Assembly (NCBI RefSeq): GCF_003945595.2
Contig: NW_024104426.1
Span: 558,001 to 622,000, forward strand
From: Pipra filicauda
Lineage: Eukaryota > Chordata > Aves > Passeriformes > Pipridae
Length of the DNA stretch: 64,000 nucleotides
Reading direction: 5' to 3'
The notes beneath the pieces were generated by a model. That model worked only from the letters and a program-made list of their open reading frames with translations, did not search any database and was not told the DNA's origin. Numbering within the stretch: position 1 is the first letter of the stretch; every line of letters starts with the position of its first letter. This document shows positions 37,901-50,279 of this stretch, piece after piece. Made by a program: the position numbers and the translations under genes.

Positions 37901-40900
37901 ACCAGGTCTTAATAGTTCATGTATTTTGCAATTTCTGAGAGCTCCTGTTTACAGAGAAACCGAGGAGATGCATTTCTTGCTTGTTCTTTAAGTTTCCTAA
38001 AATCCCTGTTTAAAGAGCGGCTCTTCAGGGGTGGTGTGGTCTGAAATCTCTTCAATTCAAATAAAATTGTGTGCTTATGGCTTGAGGAAAAAAAAAAATA
38101 AAGCAAACGCCAAAAAAAAAAAAAATCCAACCAGGCCTAAGAATAAAGTTAAAGAATTAATTTCTTGGCAAACGAGACTGTGGCTATAATACAGATTCTC
38201 TTCACCCAGCAGCTGGAGTGGATCAGCTTTTAAGTATCTGCTCAATATTTAAATATCCCCTGAGTCGAGGATGGAACTGTCAATTGGATGTGATGTCCCT
38301 GGCTATTAATTTGTATGTAATAATTCTTAAAATTTGCATATTGCTGTGATGCAGTGAGATACAAGTATTGGCTGATGCACATACAGCCACAGGGGTTATT
38401 TTTAATATGTCTGACGTTTTGTTTCTTGAAAATATTATGCTTTCTGTGATGGCAATAATATTTTATCTTCTGTTGCAGCCATAAAGCTGATGTTAATATC
38501 TGCCTCATGCCCTGGGCATTTCGTTGGGGAGATATTACGTCTTCTATCTAGTGTATAGCAGGAAAGCCATTAAAGAATTTTTTTCCCCACTGTTACTAGG
38601 TAGCTGTGTATTTCCAAAACCAGTGTGCATGTTAACAGCAGTGTATCATTGTCAAATCTGTTACAGGCTCTTTTCCTTTCGGAACCAAAAGTAACAATTA
38701 CCATGTTGAGTACGATCTGTCTTTTTTGTTTTTTTGTTTTTTTGTTTTTTTTTTTAAATGTTAAGCTGCCTTTTTATAAAACTGAGTGTTTCAATCTTTT
38801 AAAGTTAAATTTGGACTGCACTTACAAAAAAAGTACTTCTGATTCCCAGAGATCATAAAGAAGCAGGGTGAAGGAGTGCCAGACTTAGTCCACGTGATGC
38901 GTACGTTAGCAACTGAGAGCATCCCAAACCTCCCGCCCGGGGGGGAGTTGGCAAGCAAGTGAGTTCACATCAGTGTACATGTGGTTTTTGATTTAAATCC
39001 CAACTTAACTGCAAGGCCACTCTTAAAAGTTGGGGGGGGGTGTAGAAGGGAGGGAAGAAGGGTACAGGACAAAAGGTGATGATCTGTTCTCTAATTTTTA
39101 TTACTCAGTTGTTCTGAGTGAAAAGAACGGGCATAAGAACGGAGTTAACTATGAATCACTGCGAAAATTAAATGTCAAACTGTAGTTTTGGGAAGCAATG
39201 AGGGTTTTTTAAGGGTGGCCTGAGTGTTGTTTTTTTTTTAATTAACTGGGGTTTCTGGGGGGGAGGTTACATTTGAACGTGCAAAAATAATGCACTGAAT
39301 TTAGTGATTACTTGGATATGTATTTCTGCACTTTGACAAGAAGTGATATGCATAAGATGTTTTGTTTGGCAGCTTTCTTTCCTTGTCTGTAGCTAAAGCC
39401 ATGTTGTAATCACTTAAAAATTTGCTTTTGTTTTCTCTCTGCTTGTGACGAATCTGAAAACAAGATAGAAGTCTATAAAAAAAAAGTGGGAAGTTAAATT
39501 TACAGCTTTGTCTTTGAAGAATTCAGTGATGATGCTCTGTGGCTTCTCAAATGTTCAGTCTTTAAGGAAGCAATGTCCTTAGCTCATTTGCACCCCAAAC
39601 CAAGTGCTTTTTGGTTCAAAAGATTGTTCATGAGCCTGTGCTGTGTTAAAATGAATTGGGCACATTTGGTACAGAGTATTTTTGACCTTTCAGAGTGTGA
39701 TTTTTGTATTGTTACACCAAAACGTGAAGACTTTAGGCATGTAATTGAATAAATGACAAATGAATAAATTGAATAATTATAAAATAACTGTAAAGACGGC
39801 TTCTACAAAACTGTTCTTCTATGAACTGTTTGACTTGGAAAAGAAGAGATTGCAATTTCATGTAAAATAGCATCTATTTGGGACATTTTGCTGTAGTCTT
39901 GAAGTATCAGTCAGTTACTCATGAAATACAGCATACAAATTGGTTTTTCTTCATCTCCTTTGGTTAGTGGTAGCATCGTGGTTGTGAAGAAATGCTGAAG
40001 TGACAGACTTCTGTGGGATTTTGTGTCTTAGTGATGCTGGTTTGAATAGGGACTGATAAAAATGTGAATTTAATTGGATGTTAGTGTAACTTAAAGCACT
40101 GTTGCCAATTTGGAAGGAATATAATGCTTTTCAAGAAATCTGCCTTTATTTAGAATCAAAGATACCTATTTCTTGAGAGATAAGGGAAACTTTCCAGTTC
40201 ATACCTGCAACATACTTTGTCTGTAATTGCTTCATTTTATTGCTTTAAATCCAGCCTCTTCTTCCTATAATCATTCATTGCATTCACTGTGATGTTTATT
40301 CATGGTAGTTCCTGACTTTTCAGTATTATGGGATGATTCCAAAGCCTGTCATCTGCTCTTTTTTCTTCTCATGTACTCCTTTGTGATTGCTCTGCATGCA
40401 TTCATCAGCAGTTTAAAGGTGGTTCTTTGAAGTTTGTTTTGTATCACAGTTTCAGTCTCCTTCTACTTCGTCACACTTGATTTTGCAGAAGGGGATCTGG
40501 AAGAAAGTTGCTTTTAAAGTCCAGCCTATAATTCCTGTTTTTTACTCCCCTCTTTCCTTCCTGGTCTCCCTCCAAAGTTGTTTACTTATATACTGGGAAA
40601 GGCAAAGACTTCCTCTTCCTTCAGCTTCACATTGGATTCTTTTTTTTTCTTTTTTTAATTTACTACCAATTTTCAAGAAAACTTTTTCACCCTGTGTTAC
40701 ATAAATAAAAATCATGTTGCTCACTTACATGTGGATTGCAAATTTTCTATTAATATTTATCCATCCATTTCTTATCAATTTTCTATCAGTATTAGAAAAA
40801 CCAAGAATCCCAGAGACGAAGGTTAATTTCAAGCTATCTTAAATATGCTAAGCATGTTTTCTTTTAAAAGGAGGAAACTGTCAAGATGATTGAAATAATT

Positions 40901-43605
40901 TTTAATATGTTTTGCCAGACAAAATTTGCCTCAGTCTGAAGATAGAATACACAAAGCTGCTATTTGCAGTTTAATGTCTTTTTGGAGAAAAGTTGCTGGA
41001 GAGTATTGGACCTATCATTGTAGAAGAGTATTCTGTGAATTTACAACCTTTTAAAGTTTACATTTTAAATTAAAACTGTACTTAGGGAATTTGACTTTAG
41101 AGAAGAAGAAAGACACAACCTTAAAATCTTGTGGGGTTTGTTTTTTTGCTCTAGACGGAGTGTGATTGAAGCCGTTTATAACAGACTGAACCCCTACAGG
41201 AATGATGATGCTGTAAGTATCCTTTCTCTTACATTACCTTTACCCCCACCCCAGTTATTTTAGCTGCTTTGTAAAGAAACGTTGCTAGTTTTTGTTAAAG
41301 ACCTCTTCCCCAAGGAAGGAATAGCAGTGTTGTGCTCTTGGGACTGTGTTCCGTGGTGGTTTTCTGCTGCCTTCTGCTGATCACAGTCTCAAAACTCCAG
41401 CGTGGTTGACTCATTTGTCCTCTGGAATGTCATTATTTCAGTCCTGCCTGGATTTCCAAATGCTGCCAAATGGTGGAAAGAGTCTTGGGGGTTTTTCCCC
41501 TCTTTATGGGCAATGTTGTCCCCCAAATATCAAGAAGATAATGCCTCTACTTAAAGGTTAAACAGATGTGTAATTATCAGCTTTAAGAATATATTATTCA
41601 CTAAGTGGACTGGGGGGGAAAACCCACAAACAGAAAACCTCTAGAATATGGACTGTGGTCCCAATTGCAGCTTGATCACCAGAAACAACGTTCTGTCAGC
41701 AGAAGTGCTGTATGTCATGAAGTAGTTAAACTGATCCTTTTACCCATCAGCAAAAATTGCTTAAATGTGACATAAGTGAAATGCATCCAGACAATAAAGA
41801 GTTGGGCATTCATTTATTTGTCTGTCCTTGTTCTATTTTTAGCATAAAAATTCCTAAATAGTGGCTGAAAGAGAATGCTTTGCCTTGAAAATACATTCTG
41901 TACAATGTTGCTGTCCTACAAATGTACAGTACACAAACGTTGTGATGATGTTCGTGACTTGGATACCGAAATTTGCATATGGAATAGTTGGCAAGCAGCT
42001 CGTGCATTTTTACTCATACTGCTTTTATTCTTCATCCTGGCACATGAAACAACCATTTTAGTCTTTCATATAATTGTTCTCCTTTGCTACTTCTGGTCTT
42101 GAAGGAAAAACTGGAGGTGGTACTTTTGCAAAGGGTAATTTCAGTTTGTGTTGTTTTTACTACACCTCCGTGCCAACTGTTCCCCTCCATGGTTTGTAAT
42201 GGATTCTGTGTGCGAGTTTGAGTGAAGGGTGCAGAACTTCAGTGCTAAGAAATTATCATGTGTGGCATTGCTAGAGACTTAATTAGCCTCTTTTCTCTCC
42301 AAGGAGCAGTAAGGCAGTGCTTTAAAGACGAGTAATATTTCTACCTCCTGCCGTCTTAGTAATGACGGGGAAGTGTAGCTGTGGAAGCACCAGGATACAC
42401 TGTTGTTAAAGCCCGTGGTGGCCCTTAATTACTTAAGGAAAGGGGAGCAGGTAATGCTGAAACAACCAAACCAAAGGTGGCTGCACAGAAGCAGTTTGAT
42501 GCCTGTGCTGCTGATTTAGCTGTTGATTTAGCTGTGGTCCCAGTTAGTTGTGGTTAACCTGTGTAACCCCCGAGGGGGCAGGGAGAGAAAGCTGAATATA
42601 GAGCACTCTGAGCAAGGGAAAAGGAAACAGACGTGACACAAAGGCAACTGGATTAAAAAACACCTAGTAAAATTAAACATTGGTTAAACCAGGGATTGGT
42701 TAAACATTTTCCAGGACTGTGGTAGTTACACAAAATCCACTCTTGCCCATGGGACTAAATGGACCAAATGTTAGAGACGCTGGAACAGGTTGCCCAGGGA
42801 GGTGGTGGGTGCCCCAGCCCTGGCAGTGTTCAAAGCCAGGTTGGATAAAGCCTTGAGCAGTCTGGTCTAGTGGGAGGTGTCCCTGTCTGTGGCAGGGTGG
42901 GTTGGGACTAGGTGATCTTTAAGGTCCATTCCAACCCCTTAACATTCTGTGATTCTCTGATGACACTCAGGTGGCCATATGGTTATGATTTGGAGCATGA
43001 CATGTTTCTACTTCCCTTTTTTGTTTGTTACATACATTTATTTTTTCCTCTTGTGGTTTTATTACTATCCAAAATTAGGGTTTTCTGCAGTTGTCCAAAC
43101 TACACATCTGTAACCTTAAATTCTAAGTGCTGAAATAGCTCTGAGTTCTAGCAGGGCATCAGTTAAGTCTCTGTGTTCCTCTGCAGTGAGGGAGGGCTGA
43201 GAACACAAAAGATGACAATGGTGGTAACACATGTAATGAGGCACATCCTGCTCTTTTATCACACCTGTTTACTGAGTGTATCCATTTTGTATTACTTCTG
43301 ACTACTCTGAAAATGCTTCTTAGTAATGTTCCTGCGATATTATTTTGAGACTTGATAAAACACTTGGTCAGATTTTTAAATGTCTTGGTTCTTATGTTTC
43401 ATTTATTAAGAATATATGGTTTTTAGATACTTCTTAAATGCTCTTTCTGAAAGGGGAGAGAAAACAAGACTCATGAAATGATTTAAGTCTCCACCCTTTT
43501 CAGTCTGGATTATCCAGAAACTCCTGCAACAATGGGCACTCCAGACTTTAAAGGGTTCCTTCTTTTTTCTTTAAGGATTCTGCCTCAACTGATGATATGT
43601 GGTAA
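31135..43605 (+). CDS. PPM1A: PPM1A, Mg2+/Mn2+-dependent protein phosphatase 1A (PP2C-alpha), full coding region in five exons
   Basis: The coding sequence is join(31135..31968, 33753..33870, 38850..38958, 41155..41212, 43576..43605), 382 codons plus TAA, the mammalian length. All junctions are GT/AG and keep frame (phases 0, 1, 2, 0). The product is a monomeric serine/threonine phosphatase of the PPM family; known substrates include p38/JNK-pathway kinases, AMPK and Smad2/3. Visible residues: Gly2 (N-myristoylation site in the family), Arg33 for phosphate binding, Glu37-Asp38, metal-binding Asp60-Gly61 in the VYDGHAG motif, Asp146, Asp239 in ACDGIWD, and Asp282 in GSRDN, all at mammalian positions. 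The catalytic domain spans about 1-290; a C-terminal helical part follows and the protein ends STDDMW. The start has A at -3 and G at +4, and an in-frame TGA lies 15 bases upstream in the same exon. No frameshift or missing key residue is seen. The small tail differences from human are from my memory of the human protein. Confidence 0.97.
31969..33752 (+). other. PPM1A: PPM1A intron 2
   Basis: 1.8 kb of AT-rich sequence without recognisable repeats, from GTAGCC to TTCCACCAG. Confidence 0.85.
33753..33870 (+). CDS. PPM1A: PPM1A exon 3
   Basis: The acceptor TTTTCCACCAG ends at 33752. The exon encodes residues 279-317 ([20 protein letters not shown] at its start) including the last metal ligand Asp282, and leaves one base of the next codon. 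The donor is GTGGAT, a poor match to GTRAGT, which fits with the alternative read-through form described at 33753-33893. Confidence 0.95.
33753..33893 (+). CDS. PPM1A: PPM1A alternative terminal coding exon (alpha-2-like isoform)
   Basis: If the weak GTGGAT donor after 33870 is not used, the frame continues for seven residues, GGSFKKK, to TAA at 33891-33893. With exon 2 this gives a protein of 324 residues. Mammalian PPM1A has a known 324-residue alpha-2 form with a different short C-terminus, so the retained tail is probably a conserved isoform and not an artefact. It keeps the catalytic domain and most of the first C-terminal helix but loses the rest of the tail. Transcript support cannot be seen here. 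Confidence 0.7.
   Translation, partial: GSRDNMSVILICFPNAPKVSPEAVKREAELDKYLESRVEGGSFKKK
33894..37250 (+). other. PPM1A: Possible 3' UTR of the alternative alpha-2-like PPM1A transcript (inside intron 3)
   Basis: This is the part of intron 3 just after the alternative stop. It has no CR1 and no coding frame of note. AATAAA occurs at 37226-37231 in a repeat-free context, with earlier hexamers near 35752, 36540 and 36983. If the exon 3 donor is skipped, one of these would end the transcript. Use is inferred from the isoform argument only. Confidence 0.4.
37226..37231 (+). terminator. Candidate poly(A) signal for the alternative PPM1A transcript
   Basis: AATAAA lies in GCACAATAAAGGAACTTGG, about 3.3 kb after the alternative stop codon. 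It is inferred to end the transcript that reads through the exon 3 donor. Confidence 0.35.
38720..38755 (+). repeat. Tandem (GTTTTTTT)n tract upstream of PPM1A exon 4
   Basis: Three runs of six to seven T separated by G, followed by a longer T run, form an 8-base tandem about 95 bases before the exon 4 acceptor. U-rich tracts of this kind bind splicing factors such as PTB, TIA1 or hnRNP C; a role here is inference. Confidence 0.75.
38850..38958 (+). CDS. PPM1A: PPM1A exon 4
   Basis: The acceptor GATTCCCAG ends at 38849 and the donor GTGAGT begins at 38959. The exon adds residues from [20 protein letters not shown] through LPPGGELAS plus two bases of a Lys codon, which match the C-terminal helical region of PPM1A. 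The tract just before the acceptor is purine-interrupted (CTTACAAAAAAAGTACTTCT), so the site is weaker than that of exon 2. Confidence 0.95.
38959..41154 (+). other. PPM1A: PPM1A intron 4
   Basis: 2.2 kb of AT-rich sequence without recognisable repeats, bounded by GTGAGT and CTCTAG. Confidence 0.85.
41155..41212 (+). CDS. PPM1A: PPM1A exon 5
   Basis: The acceptor TTTTTTTGCTCTAG ends at 41154. The 58-base exon completes the Lys codon and encodes [19 protein letters not shown], the penultimate PPM1A segment. The donor GTAAGT is near consensus. The frame is phase 0 at the end. Confidence 0.95.
41213..43575 (+). other. PPM1A: PPM1A intron 5
   Basis: 2.4 kb bounded by GTAAGT and TTTAAG. It holds the only CR1 fragment found within the coding span of the gene (42778-42962). 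Confidence 0.85.
42778..42962 (+). mobile_element. CR1 LINE 3' fragment in PPM1A intron 5
   Basis: CGCTGGAACAGGTTGCCCAG, GGCAGTGTTCAAAGCCAGG, GGTGATCTTTAAGGTCC and tail CATTCTGTGATTCTCTGA. Same strand as the gene. Confidence 0.92.
43576..43605 (+). CDS. PPM1A: PPM1A exon 6, coding part
   Basis: The acceptor TTTTTTCTTTAAG ends at 43575. Nine codons, DSASTDDMW, and a TAA stop follow, matching the acidic PPM1A C-terminus. The rest of the exon is 3' UTR. Confidence 0.94.
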   Translation, partial: DSASTDDMW

Positions 43606-44482
43606 AACTGCTCATCTAGCTGTGGAGTTCACGTTTCATCCTGCAAATGAAAGTGCAGCCCAACCTCAGTGACCCTTCTTAACATCCATCCTCAACCTTA
43701 ATTAAAGAAGGGAATATGATGTGTTGGTGAGAGTGACTACAGCAGTACGACACCTAGCCCAGGAACTGATCATTTTTGTAAAACAGACTTCTGTAAACGT
43801 GATTTCAAACCATAATTCATGTTGTAAATCAGACTCCAGCAATTTACGTTGTATGATTTTGTTTTTGTAAAGTGCAATTGTCTTTGTACAAAATGCTCAT
43901 ATTTAATTATGAACCGCTTTAAATCACTATAAAGGTTAGAAGAAATGTTTTGGCTTGTGTGATGCAACAATATATATCCCTTTTAAATTCATGTTGTGGT
44001 TTTGGATTGCAAGGAGCAGCAGCCTAGCCAGCTAGGTGCTCAGGAGGTGCACAAAACTGTAAAGATAACTTTTTGGTTTATATGAAAGCTGAACTCGTGG
44101 GCAACTTACCAGAAATTACGGTGTGTGAATTTTGCTTGGCAATGGAAAAATAACTTAAAAGTAGTGCACATTCTTCAACAAACAGATATCATTTTCTTGG
44201 ATGCACTCCTGCTCTCACGTTGGAGTCGAAGGGATTTGCGATTTTGAGTTCAGTGGGAGTTAAATCATGCCCTGTTAATAGTATCCTTTTCATACAAATC
44301 TTGGGGTCAGAATGCCTTGATTCTTCGCACCTCTTTTCCCATTAACCCTCACCTGAAACTGCTGATCACTGAGCACGAACAGGCAGCTTTCTACGTCCAG
44401 TAGGAGTCTGCAGCATTTTTACAATCCTGATTGGCTGGGTCTGCTGCTGTTCCAAGTAAAATACTCTGAATTCCATTTTATC

Positions 44483-44488
44483 AATAAA
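44483..44488 (+). terminator. Candidate proximal poly(A) signal, PPM1A main isoform
   Basis: AATAAA occurs about 880 bases after the stop codon and is followed by T-rich sequence. It is the first canonical hexamer in the terminal exon, so it would give the shortest 3' UTR. Confidence 0.35.
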
Positions 44489-45567
44489 GCTTGATTTAAC
44501 AAACAAGACCTTTACCCATAAATGTGTAATTCCTTTTTTCCTGCCTTTGAAAATGTCAGTGCCATTGTAAAGGATATTTTACTTGTGGAAGAATATTTTT
44601 ATTAATTGGTAGCCCATTTTTAAAATGGGAAGGATTTTGATTATTGCCCAAGACATAGCCATATGCTAGAGGATGATGTGGGATTAATCCGTTACCCTAT
44701 TTTTTACAAGTGTGGGTTTTTTCAGGCTTTTTGGTGGTGTTTTTTGTTGTTTTTTTTTCTCCTCCCTACTGAAGATGTGCATTGGTTTGAATTTGCCTAC
44801 TGTTTGATAAAAATACATTTGTCAAAGCCTGACAATCTTTAACATTTTATGGTGTGTGTTTTTAATTGACCCACTTACTTAGAATGAGAGACTAGTGGTT
44901 AAACAGTACTTGTGATTTGAGGTATAGCATGTTGACAATATTTAACTGTTTGTTGTTTAAAATTCTAATTTAAAATTTTATAAGATAATAAACTAATTTG
45001 ATTTAAGCTTAGCTTTCTCCCATTGAGCATACGAAAATTAAGTTTTCAAGTCAGTCGTGTTTGCAAAACTGCTGTTTTGTGCACCTTGTATTGTCTTTTT
45101 GGTTGAGAATATTGTATTTAATATGTAGTTTACTCATTTAGTAGGCAGATTCCCCAAAAGGAAAATCAGTAAAACAAGTAGATTGTAACATTTACTGCAG
45201 TTAGACAGAATCAAAACTTGGTGTATAATTACTTTTTGATAGGAAAACGTAGTACAATGCATTTTGCTATATTTGTCTTTCCCTAACTTTGACATATACA
45301 TATTTGTATATATAGCCTTAAAACTAATGCAGAGTTAGGGAACACTGAACAGTGAAAAAAGTAACTTATAGTGTCTTGGAACTAAGTATAGTATATACCA
45401 GCAAACTTTTCTTTTATCCCTCTTGTCTATGTGGGGTGCTTAAACGTAACTTCATTGTATTCAGTTTGTAATCTGTTCAAGCATGAATGAAGAAAACATA
45501 AGCACTATTTGTATTTATAAATTTATAGCAATTTTTGCTTAAAGAACCAGTTCCTTACCTACCTATG

Positions 45568-45573
45568 AATAAA
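45568..45573 (+). terminator. Candidate internal poly(A) signal, PPM1A 3' UTR
   Basis: AATAAA in CTATGAATAAATGC is followed within 30 bases by the GT/T-rich stretch TTTTGTTGTAGAG, which resembles a downstream element. Confidence 0.35.
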
Positions 45574-48500
45574 TGCTTAAAATGTCTAATTTTGTTGTAG
45601 AGTGCACAACTATAATAATGTTAAGTTATAGCTTCACAGGCACCTAATTAACAAGCATATTTAATAATACATGGCGTATTAGTGCGAAAAGCTAAACTTA
45701 ATTTAGGACTAGGCAGAGAAAGTTCTGTCCTTTTTCATAGAGACTAAAGTTTAGTTTTGGAAACTGCAAAACCTTGAACTGGACTGTGGAACCTTTGAGT
45801 TTTAAACTTGTACGAATCGGAAGCAAAACTGTGGTGTGAAAAGCCATACTTACTTCAAACCATAATCACTTAAACTGTCTCAGTGACAAAGGAGATATTT
45901 GAAGCCTCTTCTGGCGAGTTCTCCTAAAGGTTAGAGAGGAGATAATTCTGCTGTTGCTACAGGCGATGTGAGTAGGTTTGAGGGTAGTGGAAGAAAGCCC
46001 GTTTCAGGCCTTTCTCTCTCCCGCCTACATTCAGCTTTTTGGTGAGGTCAGAGCACTGAATTATTATGCATAAACACTGCCATTTTAGATACAGATTTTG
46101 ATTACAGAATATACGAGTTGAGTATATAAAGCATCCTAGAGAAGAGGCAAGCTGTACTTTTCACTGCTCTGAAAAGAAAAAAAAAAAGGCACTTTTGCAC
46201 CTTTGTGCATCTCCTTCTTGCACCAGAAACTTTTTTTTAAATGCTAAAAACATTAGCACCTCAGGGGCAAGGCAGCAATTTTTATTTTGAAGTATTGTGT
46301 GCTATTTATTTCCCTCTTGGAAAAAGATTCCTGTGTGATGGAAATGAAAATTGTGTGATGTTAAAAGATGTATTTTTAAATACATGTTCAAATAGGATGG
46401 TCCCAATTTGCTTGTTTTTAAAAGGAAATGACATTTGTAAAGCTACTTTGCTTCGTATGCCATGCAACTTTGTTTTCCTTCTACATTTGACAGCTTCACT
46501 GGCTTCAGTTTCTGTGAGTTTTGTTGTAGTCAGATTAAATGTTTCGCTGATCGTTCTGGGAGAATACCTGTACTGCTTTATAGACAACTGTTTCAAATAA
46601 TTCTCACTAATTCAGCATTGAAATATGTTCAAGACAGAGGCTTCTAAAATGTCTTTTAAACGAATGTTGGATGAACTGAATGCCATGGCATTGATCAGGG
46701 TCCTAGATTTGCAAGGCTTTGTAAATCCCTTCTATCAATAGAGTCCCTGGTGGGGCAGAAATCAGCAGGTCCCATCGAGTTGTAGAGCCAGAGCCTTTCA
46801 GCTGGGCTTGCTCTCACCTGGCCCGGGAGCAGCACCACCAAGACCTTGAGGCACAGCCATCAGAGCAAAAATCAGAATTGGAGAGAGAAATTCCGTCTGC
46901 CTGTCATTGAGCTGCACTAATCCTTGGCTGTGTCGTACTAGCAAGGTGCCTGCTGAATACTGAGCAGCAGATGAGCAATGGTAGCAGTTACCTTGAGAGG
47001 TCGTGCAGGTGCCAAAGCTGATCTTTTTAACATTTCCTTGTAATAAACTGACTTCAATGTCCATTACTTTATTTATTGCAAAGCTGGTGCTGTCTCAACT
47101 CAATATAGGTCTGAGCTATTTTGAACAGTTCAAGAATCGGAAACTTAACAAAATTAGGGAACAGTTTTCCCTTTACTTGATTCCCTGATAAGAATCCCAT
47201 CTTATTTTGATACATTGGGATAGGACGGACTTCCTGTTGCATTCCATTTTTAGTAATTTATGAACGAAGGAATATGGTTTCATGATAAAGTTACGTCAAG
47301 ACTAAACGTCGCTCCAAGTTTGTCCCTACTGCCTTTTTTTGTGCCAGTACTTGCCCTTATGTGGGCATGGAGTTAGGACAAAGAGAAGCCCTGTCCTCTT
47401 CAGCTGGGTAAGCTGATAATCCAGCTGTGGGGTGCTGGTGCTAGGGCAAGATGGAGGGTGGGGAGGCAGGACTGGGAGCAAGGAATGTTTGCACCACCCG
47501 TCCTGCCGCGGTGTGGGAAACCACACCCAGATAAATGATGGGCTGTGTAGGGAGTATCGAAGCCTTTGCAGATCTTTCCCCGCTCTGTACTTAGGAGAGA
47601 CATTTTGCTTTGGTAAACGTTCTTTTTCTTAAAACTGGAATCATCAAACTTTGGTCTTAATGTCTTGTGTGCACGTTCCGTGCTGACAAACCTCGTGTTT
47701 GTGTTCTCTAGGGGTGTGTGGCTCTGTCCTGTGGGAGAGACAGCACGGCTGCCACAATTAGGTTAATGATATGGTTGTTACAGGTTACCTTATTTCAATG
47801 TACATCAGGATTTCATCATGCTGAGATGTTCACCTTCATCTCTACCTGCACCTTCTTGAATTGCTCTTATGCACAAATGATTTGGTGTATTTGAATTTCT
47901 TGATATTTAAACTTGGCCGTGTCTGAAAGGGGCAAACCTTTAGGAAAAGAGTGCCCTTTTCCTCATCCTTCGGCAAAGACAGTATTTAATACAAACCTGA
48001 TGTACCTTGCATAGGTTCAGAAACGGCAAAACTTTAGAGCTACAGAGCTGTACCTGACGTTCTTCTGTAGAAAATGAATTGTTACTCTGTGCCAAGCTTC
48101 ACAAGACGTGAAAATGATGTCTCCTAGATAACGAGTGTGGCTCCCTGTTCCTACCACTACCCGTGTCTGAGGTGATCATTCCTGAGCCTTTGTAGACGAG
48201 CTCAGGGTGTAAACTCTCTATTTGGCTGGACAGGGTTTTTACCTCTTGAAGTGGTAAAAAGAGGCTCCAGACATGGATTTCTAGGATTCTGTAGTGCATA
48301 AAATGAATGTGATTCCTGCCATAAACTGTAAAAAAGGAGCAAAATTTAGAAGTACCACTCTGAGGCTAAATAATTTTGACTGACCTGTCTGAAATACTGA
48401 TCAGAGAATCTTCTGGTGAGCTCTTTCTGTGGAGTGTTTGCACAGTCTGCAGGTCTCTGCAGACCCAGGTGTGCCCATCTGAAACACTGTAGCCTTATTT

Positions 48501-50211
48501 TGCTTAATAACATTGCTTTATAAATGAGGTAGCAGTCACCTGGGCCGTGGCAATTGTTCACAGGAGTTCAGGAAGCTGTAGGAAAACTTGAAGCTCATCT
48601 TTATTCTTATGGACCACTAAATGCATTCAAGTAGAAAAAAAAAAAAAAACAGACATGCTGGAAGTTGAGTTCACGTTGTCTCCCCCTGGAAACTTGTTTT
48701 CAGAAAAATGACAAATACTTCTACTATTTGCTTAATAAGTGAAAAAAGTGTCCTGAGCTTTAATCTCCTGATTGTTTCAGTTGTTGACCTATAATGACTT
48801 AGGCTTTATGTATATTCATTGCTTTATCTGTGTTTTTATTTGATGTTCCTTTTGAGTAGCAGTAAACCAGATCTTTTTTTTCCCCCTCGTGTAGACACTT
48901 CTTTGCTTCCAAGCTACGGGAACAGGAGTGATAATGATGTCCTAGGAAAGGTTTTTGGGAGAGGCTTGCTTGGAGTGCAATGACCACAAACCTCCTAACT
49001 TTTGCAATGACAAAAGTTGAGAAAGTGGGCTTAAGTTTAAAAATGCCTTTTACAGAATTAAGGAAATCATTCTATTCTGATATTGTCAGAACTTCTGTGG
49101 AGGTGGGATGACAGGTCAGATTTCTAGACTGTGTATTGGTTTATACCTAGTGACATTTTTACACTTAACTTGTACTGACTCCTGCCCAAATACTTTTTAA
49201 AATATCACTAGGCATGTGCTTTGTTTTTTTTTCCCCCCCTCCCCCAAAATAGGAAGAATAAAGCCAATGGTCCTTACTGCTGTGTAAGCAGCCACTTATT
49301 TGCAGGGGTGGGTGCTGTGTCAGGTAGTGCCATTTTCCTTCAGGAACACGACATCTGCACTTCTCAGTGTGCTCAAGAACATTGAGCCACAGCTGAAGTC
49401 CCTTTTTGCCTCCATGGACTCTTGGCTCTGAAGAGCTGGCGGGAGCGTGGGGGTTTTACAGCCAAAGTGGACAGGACTCTCCATGTGTGTTGTGAGGAGG
49501 CCTCCAGAGTTGAGGGAGGTGCCACTGTTGTATAGTTTTAGAAATAACTTTAAGAAAAATGAGGAAACACGTTGGGTCATAAAACATCATGTACTTCTAT
49601 CAATTCCTATAGTCTAAGGTCCAGAGTTTAGTTTCCTCTGTGTAAGTGAATTCCACCCATTCTGAGCAGTGCAAATACTGGGCAGCCAATTTCATTGTTT
49701 GGGGATTTCAGATTGGAGGCACAGTGTTTCTGTTCACACTAAAATTAGACTAAAACAGTCTTGGGAAAATCAGGCACGAACTTAAATTTACATTCTGCTG
49801 ACATTGATGGAGCTTTGCTCACAACATATAAAGTTTGCACATGTGTTGTTGGAGCCTTAAGTGTCCCACTTCTCTTGGAATGAAAAACAAATGTAATCTT
49901 TATCCAGTTTAGGTTTTGAAAAAGCTTTTTGGAGCCAAAGGGAAGAAGGTGGTAATGTTAAAGCAAAATGTTAGATTATTTGGAGGTAATTTTGATAAGT
50001 CTTTAAGCATCTAAGATTTTTTTTTCCTTTTAAAACCTCAGAAGGGCACAGTTTAGGAGGTTTGATGCAATGCTTTTAGCTGTAAATAAATAAAAGGATG
50101 AAACCCAAAATGGGTTACCTGGGATGGAAGAACAATGAGGCCCTAAAAATGTAGGAATAAATGTGCTGAATTTGCATGACATTATTTCCATGTCCAGTGG
50201 TGGACCTACTG

Positions 50212-50279
50212 AAAGGTTGGAACTGGATGATCTTAAAGGTCCCTTCCAACCCAGACCATTCTATGAATCATTCTATGAA
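50212..50279 (+). mobile_element. Short CR1 3'-end fragment
   Basis: GGTTGGAACTGGATGATCTT, CCTTCCAACCCAGACC and two ATTCTATGA units at the tail. Confidence 0.88.

Noticed and set aside
46241..46600. 119-codon plus-strand frame
   Set aside because: It falls in the presumed PPM1A 3' UTR, has no recognisable domain, and the opposite strand is equally open, as expected for chance in AT-rich DNA.
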